Below are positions 5,867 through 10,394 of a stretch of DNA of 10,394 bases, one piece after another (the stretch's first letter is position 1; every line of letters begins with the position of its first letter). The position numbers and the translations under genes are program-made. The notes beneath the pieces were generated by a model. That model did no database searches. It was given only the letters and a program-made list of their open reading frames with translations, and had not been told where the DNA came from. Origin of the DNA: Candidatus Latescibacterota bacterium (GTDB taxonomy: Bacteria; Latescibacterota; MVCY01); the NCBI GenBank assembly GCA_030629295.1, contig DAOVPH010000038.1:1-10394 (forward strand), given 5' to 3'.

Positions 5867-7078
5867 TCAGTATTCATGTCGTCTCATCCCTATATTAAGC
5901 AGAAGGCCCACCAGCAGCATACTGGTCATCAAAGAAGAGCCTCCGTAACTTAGAAAAGGCAGCGGCAGTCCTGTCACCGGCAAAATCCCCATAGCCATTC
6001 CCACATTAACCAAGACATGAAAGGCTAAGATAGAAACTAATCCACCAGCCAGAAGACCGGCAAATCTATTCTTGGCTGAGGCGGCGATCTTAGTACCCCT
6101 CCAGATGATGAAAAGAAAGGAAAGCAGAACCAATATTGCCCCCACAAAGCCCAATTCTTCGCCCACCACTGAGAATATGAAATCGGTATGTTGCTTGGGC
6201 AGAAAGGCCAATTTGGTCTGAGTGCCTTGCAGGAGGCCTTTCCCCAGAATTCCTCCCGATCCAATGGCTACCTTCGATTGAATAATCTGGTAGCCAGCTC
6301 CCAATGGGTCACGATTAGGATCAAGAAAGCTGAATATTCTTTCCTGCTGATATTTCTGAAGTCTCCCCCATAGCACCGGCACAGCGATCCCGATCGCCAG
6401 GTTAAGCACTATCAGAAAGACTGCCGTGGCAAAAGAGGGACGGGAAAGATAGATCACTATCAGGAGTACAACTACAAAAACGCCCCAGGAAACCCATGAG
6501 AAGGCACAGAGAATATTGATCAGAGGAGCAAGGATAAAGAATAGGTATAAGGGCCTAAGTCCCGCCCAGTAAAGAATGGGGAAGAAAACTGCCACGAAGA
6601 CCAGTGAGGTCCCCAGGTCCGGCTGTCTGGCCACCAGAAGCATTGGCACAAAACAGATCACAAAGCAGGTCAGAACCCGCCTCGGTGAGAGCTGTTCCTT
6701 GCGACAAAGATAACGAGCCAGGAAAATGACAGTCGCAATCTTAGCAAACTCAGAAGATTGAAATCTCAATGGGCCGATCATCAGCCACCTGCCTTTAACC
6801 CCCACAAAAAGGGTCGCCAGGAGCAGCAGAACAGCGATCCCATATATGAAATGGCCGAAGGCATTGAACACTTTGTTGGGCAAAACAATAACAGCCGCCA
6901 TTGCCCCTGCTGAGAGCAATGCCCAAAGCGCCTGCCTTCGGTAAAGTCCCCTCATCCCTGCTGATTCACTGCCGTAAGTACCGCTGTAAATCATAATAAT
7001 CCCAAACCCGACCAGCAGCAGGGTGACTGTCAGAAGGGGAACATCTAAGTTTCGCAATAATTCTTTAGTTCTTGCCAT
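5867..7078 (-). CDS. rodA: Peptidoglycan glycosyltransferase RodA (SEDS family)
   Basis: Polytopic inner-membrane enzyme that polymerises lipid II into glycan strands during side-wall growth, working with a class B PBP. The 403 residues contain about ten hydrophobic segments. SEDS landmarks are KGRWLMIGPLRFQSSEFAKIA (95-115), RQPDLGTSLVF (151-161), and FLDPNRDPLGAGYQIIQS (251-268), the loop region carrying the essential aspartate. AIGSGGILGKG (271-281), FLPKQHTDFIFSVVGEELGF (292-311) and LPLPFLSYGGSSL (371-383) follow. The DPLG-GYQ-IQS and HTDFIFS forms favour RodA over FtsW. ATG 7078 has AGGA (7090-7087) 8 nt upstream on the minus strand. No mreBCD or PBP2 gene is in the window; instead it follows xseA, separated by repeat copy 2. 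It is probably the last gene of the leftward cluster. Confidence 0.93.
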   Translation of the reverse strand: MARTKELLRNLDVPLLTVTLLLVGFGIIMIYSGTYGSESAGMRGLYRRQALWALLSAGAMAAVIVLPNKVFNAFGHFIYGIAVLLLLATLFVGVKGRWLMIGPLRFQSSEFAKIATVIFLARYLCRKEQLSPRRVLTCFVICFVPMLLVARQPDLGTSLVFVAVFFPILYWAGLRPLYLFFILAPLINILCAFSWVSWGVFVVVLLIVIYLSRPSFATAVFLIVLNLAIGIAVPVLWGRLQKYQQERIFSFLDPNRDPLGAGYQIIQSKVAIGSGGILGKGLLQGTQTKLAFLPKQHTDFIFSVVGEELGFVGAILVLLSFLFIIWRGTKIAASAKNRFAGLLAGGLVSILAFHVLVNVGMAMGILPVTGLPLPFLSYGGSSLMTSMLLVGLLLNIGMRRHEY

Positions 7079-7092
7079 TTAACAATTCCTAC

Positions 7093-7238
7093 CTAGTATA
7101 GCGTTTCATTAAAAAGTTGTCATTGCGAGCGTTAGCGAAGCAATCCCGTGGTGTAGTTTGTGAGCCTTGTTAGAGATTGCTTTGTCGCTTCGCTCCTCGC
7201 AATGACAGCGTAAAGGTTTTCATGAAACGTAATACTAG
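7093..7238. repeat. Nested palindromic intergenic element, copy 2 (rodA/xseA gap)
   Basis: The core (7119-7206) starts GTCATTGCGAG, ends CTCGCAATGAC, and contains GAAGCAATC and GATTGCTT facing each other. The outer arms 7093-7109 (CTAGTATAGCGTTTCAT) and 7222-7238 are inverted copies matching at 15 of 17 positions. Both ends carry TAGTAT as read inward. GTTAGAGATTGCTT (7169-7182) is identical to 3284-3297 in copy 1. The element begins 5 bp after the xseA stop and ends just before the rodA SD. Confidence 0.88.
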
Positions 7239-7242
7239 TCAA

Positions 7243-8451
7243 TCATTCTTCTATTGATTCCACTCCGCACAGGGCACTGCCTGTCTTGAAACGCAATTTA
7301 ACCAGATCGTCAACCTTCAAGGCAGTGCTCTCTTTGATAACCGTCATCTCCGGCAACTTCTGACAGACGCAGAAACCTCGCTGAAAAGCAGAAAGCGGAC
7401 TTAAAGCACTGAGTTTGCCCGCTATCTCCCTGAAAGAGCTGATTTTCCCCACCATTACCCGGTCAAGACCTTTAACCAGAGTATTGCTTAATTCATCCAC
7501 CCTCTGTAGCTGTTGGTCTAAACTGTCCTCAAATCTCTGGAGAGCATAACTGGAAACCAGCATGTCAACCTTTGTCTGGGCATCTTTAATGTCTCGCAAC
7601 AAGCTATCTGTGGCCCGCTGTTGAAGCAGGTGAATTAAGTTCTGTAATTCATTTTTCTCTCTCACTGCCAGTTCTGCTGCCGCAGAAGGGGTGGGTGCCC
7701 TTCGGTCAGCCACAAAATCGGCGATGGTGAAGTCCACTTCATGGCCCACAGCGGAGATCACCGGAATACGGGAGCGGTAGATAGCTCGAGCGACTATCTC
7801 CTCATTGAAGGCCCAGAGCTCTTCCAGAGAACCTCCTCCTCTGCCGACAATCAGCAAGTTCACCTCACCATATCGGTTGAATTCATCGATAGCCTGGACG
7901 ATATCGGCGGCGGCTCCTTCACCCTGCACCAAGGTGGGACGGAGAATCACCTGAACCCAGGGAGCCCTTCGGCCGATAATCTGGGAGATGTCCCTTATAG
8001 CCGCCCCTGTAGGTGAGGTTACTACCCCTACTATCTGGGGAAATTCTGGCAAGGGCCTCTTGTGTTCTTCGTCAAAGAGTCCTTCCGTTCGAAGTCTCTG
8101 TTTCAATTGCTCGAAGGCGAGCTCCAGTTCTCCTATCCCTGCTGGTTGCAGTTGGCGTACACTCAGTTGATACTGGCCTGCCCGTTCGTAAACGGTGATG
8201 TCTCCTTGGGCCAAGACCTTCATGCCACCCTGAGGGGTAAAAAAGAGCCTCTGGCTACGTTCTCGCCACATCACACACCTCAGTTGGCTGTACTCATCCT
8301 TTAAGGTAAAATAGAGATGGCCAGAGCTGTGACGGGTAAAATTGGAGATCTCCCCCTGGACCCAGAGTGTGGGCAAGTTGGTCTCTAATAACCCTTTAAT
8401 TTGTCTGGTTATTTCGGAGACAGTGCAAGGTCGCTGCAAGTAGCTGTTCAT
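7243..8451 (-). CDS. xseA: Exodeoxyribonuclease VII large subunit
   Basis: Large subunit of exonuclease VII, a cytoplasmic nuclease that degrades single-stranded DNA from both ends in repair and recombination. From ATG 8451 the protein has 402 residues, near the usual 400-450. TVSEITRQIKGLLE (10-23) and LWVQGEISNF (29-38) open the N-terminal OB-fold. The catalytic domain has VVTSPTGAAIRD (143-154), VGRGGGSLEELWAFN (202-216), and GHEVDFTIADF (236-246) followed by the RRAPTPSAAAE block. A helical stretch about 262-350, probably coiled coil, precedes the closing LSALSPLSAFQRGF (347-360). The frame stays open upstream to TTG 8526, but those 25 residues are translated 8-bp repeat (PYDPMTLR units). 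ATG 8451 is chosen because the family alignment starts there; no SD precedes it. No xseB follows: rodA is next. Confidence 0.92.
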   Translation of the reverse strand: MNSYLQRPCTVSEITRQIKGLLETNLPTLWVQGEISNFTRHSSGHLYFTLKDEYSQLRCVMWRERSQRLFFTPQGGMKVLAQGDITVYERAGQYQLSVRQLQPAGIGELELAFEQLKQRLRTEGLFDEEHKRPLPEFPQIVGVVTSPTGAAIRDISQIIGRRAPWVQVILRPTLVQGEGAAADIVQAIDEFNRYGEVNLLIVGRGGGSLEELWAFNEEIVARAIYRSRIPVISAVGHEVDFTIADFVADRRAPTPSAAAELAVREKNELQNLIHLLQQRATDSLLRDIKDAQTKVDMLVSSYALQRFEDSLDQQLQRVDELSNTLVKGLDRVMVGKISSFREIAGKLSALSPLSAFQRGFCVCQKLPEMTVIKESTALKVDDLVKLRFKTGSALCGVESIEE

Positions 8452-8498
8452 AGGGTCATAGGGTCGTAGGGTCATAGGGTCGTAGGGGCATAGAGTCA
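8451..8498. repeat. Six tandem 8-bp repeats, unit TAGGGTCR, at the xseA start
   Basis: Six contiguous octamers on the plus strand: TAGGGTCA, TAGGGTCG, TAGGGTCA, TAGGGTCG, TAGGGGCA, TAGAGTCA. The first four alternate perfectly in the last base; the final two each carry an extra change, so decay increases away from xseA. The first base of the array supplies the A of the xseA ATG on the minus strand. The units face the inverted array at 8501-8552. Confidence 0.9.
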
Positions 8499-8500
8499 TC

Positions 8501-8552
8501 AGACCCAATAGACCCAATAGACCCAACGACCCAACAGACCCAACGACCCAAT
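8501..8552. repeat. Six tandem 8-9-bp repeats, unit (A)GACCCAAY, inverted to the neighbouring array
   Basis: Units of 9, 9, 9, 8, 9 and 8 bp share GACCCAA with a C or T at the end. CGACCCAA is near the reverse complement of TAGGGTCG in the adjacent array, so the two arrays can pair in several registers to form a long imperfect hairpin around a centre near 8500. Regular spacers of varied sequence, as in a CRISPR, are absent. Confidence 0.85.
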
Positions 8553-8568
8553 AGTGGCTTTGTGGCTG
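8552..8568. repeat. Fragment of the 5780-5840 hairpin repeat family
   Basis: The 17 bases TAGTGGCTTTGTGGCTG are identical to 5833-5849 in the convergent intergenic hairpin, but the matching opposite arm is missing here. It abuts the octamer arrays and lies 8 bp after the ymdB stop. Confidence 0.6.
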
Positions 8569-8576
8569 AACTGTTA

Positions 8577-9356
8577 CTACAGATCTATCCTTAGACGCTG
8601 TATATTTTTAGCTTTGCCCGATTCTTCGTCCACATCTACCACTACGGCACATAATTTAACATCTCCCTTGGCCGATTCAAACTTAAGTGGAATCTGGGTA
8701 AGGAAACGATCAATGGCCGCCTTCTTCCGAACTCCAATGACTGAGTCATGGGGGCCGGTCATACCCACATCTGTAATATAGGCGGTCCCCTGCGGCAGAA
8801 TAGTCTCATCGCAGGTCTGCACGTGGGTATGGGTACCGATGACTGCGCTGACTCTGCCGTCTAAGTACCAACCCATAGCTATTTTCTCCGAGGTGGCCTC
8901 GGCGTGAAAGTCCACCACAATCACATTCGTCCGCTGCCTCAATCGGGCAATCTCTTTGTCTCCCACCCGGAAGGGACAGTCCAGTTCGCGAATGTAAGTC
9001 CTGCCTTGAAGGTTAAGCACCCCCACCAGGACCCCAGACGGCGTTTGAAAAACGACCGCCCCTTTGCCCACTACCGTGGGGGGATAGTTTCCCGGCCGAA
9101 GCAGATATTCCGACCTTTCCAAGTAAGGCAGTACCTCTTTCTTGTCCCATATGTGGTTGCCGCTGGTGAGAACATTTATGCCATATGAGAGCAGTTCTTC
9201 GGCGATCTTCTCCGTGATCCCAAAACCACCGGCTGCATTTTCGCCGTTGCCAATACATATATCTAAATTGTATTGATCAAACAGAGAGGGAAGCAGGCGG
9301 CAGACTACCCTTCTTCCTGGCCGGCCGTAGATATCAGCGATAAAAAGAAGCTTCAC
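8577..9356 (-). CDS. ymdB: YmdB-family metallophosphoesterase (TIGR00282 type)
   Basis: Member of the calcineurin-like phosphoesterase family typified by Bacillus subtilis YmdB, a 2',3'-cyclic-nucleotide phosphodiesterase that influences biofilm and motility choice. The Escherichia coli macrodomain protein also called YmdB is unrelated. The 259 residues match the family length. Dimetal-site residues are D8 (FIADIYG), E39-N40 (GNGENAAGG), N67-H68 (SGNHIWD), H151 (DFHAE), and H176 and H178 (GTHTHVQT). The closing TDVGMTGPHDSVIG (195-208) is diagnostic. The start is GTG 9356, with AAGGA (9368-9364) 7 nt upstream. It lies directly downstream of rny, as in many Firmicutes, with repeat copy 3 between them. 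The physiological substrate here cannot be read from sequence; a link to RNase Y is inferred from position. Confidence 0.92.
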   Translation of the reverse strand: MKLLFIADIYGRPGRRVVCRLLPSLFDQYNLDICIGNGENAAGGFGITEKIAEELLSYGINVLTSGNHIWDKKEVLPYLERSEYLLRPGNYPPTVVGKGAVVFQTPSGVLVGVLNLQGRTYIRELDCPFRVGDKEIARLRQRTNVIVVDFHAEATSEKIAMGWYLDGRVSAVIGTHTHVQTCDETILPQGTAYITDVGMTGPHDSVIGVRKKAAIDRFLTQIPLKFESAKGDVKLCAVVVDVDEESGKAKNIQRLRIDL

Positions 9357-9375
9357 TTAGTAGTCCTTTCTGAGT

Positions 9376-9536
9376 TAGCATCTGTCCGGAAAGTACCTAT
9401 CTTCGTCTTTTAGTGTCATTGCGAGCGACTGCAAGGAGCGAAGCAATCTGTTGCAAATACAAGGATTGCTTCGTCGTTCGTTCCTCACTCCTCGCAATGA
9501 CATTTCCCTCAAAACTGAGTTTTCGGACAGACACTA
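9376..9536. repeat. Nested palindromic intergenic element, copy 3 (ymdB/rny gap)
   Basis: The core (9415-9501) starts GTCATTGCGAG and ends CTCGCAATGAC, with GAAGCAATC and GATTGCTTCG inside. The outer arms 9376-9394 and 9518-9536 are inverted copies matching at 15 of 19 positions, sharing TCTGTCCG. The right end read inward is TAGTGT, whose TAG is the rny stop codon; the left end is TAGCAT. The arms differ from those of copies 1 and 2, but the core is the same family. Confidence 0.87.
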
Positions 9537-10394
9537 TTTAGCGTAGTCAATAGCCCTCACTTCCCGGATAACCGTCACCTTAATCTGGCCGGGATATTCC
9601 ATCTCCGACTCTATCTTTTCCACTATATCGCCCGCCAGTTGTTCTGACAAGGCGTCATCGACTATCTCGCTGTTAACTATTACCCTTATCTCTCTACCTG
9701 CTTGGATGGCGTAGCATTTTTCCACTCCTTCGAAGGAGTCTACAATGTTTTCTAACTTCTCTAACCGTTTAATATAGCCTTCCAGGGTTTCCCTTCTGGC
9801 CCCCGGCCTGGCCCCTGAAACGGCATCGGCAGCCTGAACCAAAATGGAGATAGGAGATGTGGGTTCGACATCTTCGTGATGGGCGGCAATAGCATTTTGC
9901 ACCATAGGACTTTCATTATATCTCTTTGCCAATTCGAGACCAATTTGGGTATGGGTACCCTCTTCCTCGTGATCTACCGCCTTGCCTATGTCGTGAAGCA
10001 GACCAGCCCGTTTGGCCACGGCAACATCCAACCTCAGCTCAGAAGCCATTAAACCGGCAAGATAGGCCACTTCTTTACTGTGTTGCAACACATTCTGCCC
10101 GTAGCTGGTGCGGTATTTTAGTTTTCCCAACAGCATTATCAACTGAGGATGTAGATTCTGAATCCCTACTTCAAAGGCTGCCTGTTCACCAGCCTCCTTG
10201 ATCATCTCTTCCATTTCCTTTTTTGCCTTCTCCACTACATCTTCGATTCGCCCTGGGTGAATTCTTCCGTCGGCTAACAGTCTCTCCAGGGCGATGCGGG
10301 CAATCTCCCTTCTGATTCGGTCAAATCCAGAAAGGATCACCGCTTCCGGGGTATCATCCACGATAATATCTATCCCGGTGGCATTTTCAAAGGC
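9534..10394 (-). CDS. rny: Ribonuclease Y, C-terminal 286 residues (KH end, HD domain and C-terminal domain); runs off the right edge
   Basis: Endoribonuclease that initiates mRNA decay in many bacteria lacking RNase E, normally held at the membrane. The frame is open to base 10394 without a start, so the N-terminal membrane helix, coiled coil and first part of the KH domain are outside; about 286 of roughly 520 residues are seen. The visible part begins in the KH region (TGIDIIVDDTPEAVILSGFD). It continues through ALERLLADGRIHPGRIE and a short helix to the HD domain, whose GLLHDIGKAVDHE carries the catalytic His-Asp pair at 9995-9990; AAHHEDVEP and ILVQAADAVSGARPGARRE follow. The family ending YPGQIKVTVIREVRAIDYAK is intact, then TAG at 9536-9534. 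A GTG at 10361 is internal, not the start. The stop codon coincides with the end of repeat copy 3. Confidence 0.95.
   Translation of the reverse strand, partial: AFENATGIDIIVDDTPEAVILSGFDRIRREIARIALERLLADGRIHPGRIEDVVEKAKKEMEEMIKEAGEQAAFEVGIQNLHPQLIMLLGKLKYRTSYGQNVLQHSKEVAYLAGLMASELRLDVAVAKRAGLLHDIGKAVDHEEEGTHTQIGLELAKRYNESPMVQNAIAAHHEDVEPTSPISILVQAADAVSGARPGARRETLEGYIKRLEKLENIVDSFEGVEKCYAIQAGREIRVIVNSEIVDDALSEQLAGDIVEKIESEMEYPGQIKVTVIREVRAIDYAK

Noticed and set aside
8451..8552. Possible CRISPR array
   Set aside because: The units are 8-9 bp and contiguous without unique spacers, and no cas genes are present.
3180..9536. Autonomous insertion sequences
   Set aside because: The repeats are 144-173 bp, have no open frame of their own, and no transposase occurs in the window.
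9375..9542. TTAGC direct repeats (9375-9379 and 9538-9542) as target-site duplication of element copy 3
   Set aside because: Five bases partly overlap the element end motif, and copies 1 and 2 show no comparable duplication, so chance cannot be excluded.

Overview
This is ordinary bacterial chromosome with dense housekeeping genes. It uses the standard genetic code (TGA ends smpB, xseA and rodA) and Shine-Dalgarno (SD) translation. RNase Y with a YmdB-type phosphodiesterase, a lipoprotein built of TPR repeats, an amidase with a probable stalk-like N-terminal domain, TTG/GTG starts and many short palindromic repeats suggest an uncultivated or poorly sampled lineage. The phylum cannot be named from this window. 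No plasmid, phage, transposase, CRISPR or defence gene is visible.

Layout. The left half reads rightward: the tail of a probable thioredoxin (1-104), trxB, then a leftward tRNA-Leu(CAG), then smpB, an N-acetylmuramoyl-L-alanine amidase, rph, rdgB and a TPR lipoprotein, ending at 5745. Overlaps of 4, 8 and 11 nt join smpB/amidase, rph/rdgB and rdgB/TPR. The right half reads leftward from the right edge: rny (N-terminal part outside the window), ymdB, xseA and rodA, ending at 5867. The halves converge on a 121-bp gap holding a long hairpin repeat. No gene-free stretch exceeds 300 bp.

Genes together. Several products handle RNA: SmpB (ribosome rescue), RNase PH (tRNA 3' trimming), RNase Y (mRNA turnover) and YmdB, which is paired with RNase Y in Firmicutes. 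RdgB cleans the nucleotide pool, XseA degrades single-stranded DNA, the amidase and RodA remodel and build peptidoglycan, and TrxB with its neighbour supplies reduced thioredoxin.

The least ordinary content is between genes. All five intergenic gaps above 100 bp that lack a tRNA carry repeats. Three (amidase/rph, rodA/xseA, ymdB/rny) hold copies of a nested palindromic element. It has a shared core, private outer arms that match left to right within a copy but differ between copies, and TAGTRT-like ends, and it fills the space from the upstream stop codon to the downstream SD. The xseA start codon is formed by an array of 8-bp repeats. The smpB start lies about 10 bp after a near-consensus promoter, which implies an almost leaderless mRNA. 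I see no convincing undescribed enzymatic system; the repeat element is the best lead.
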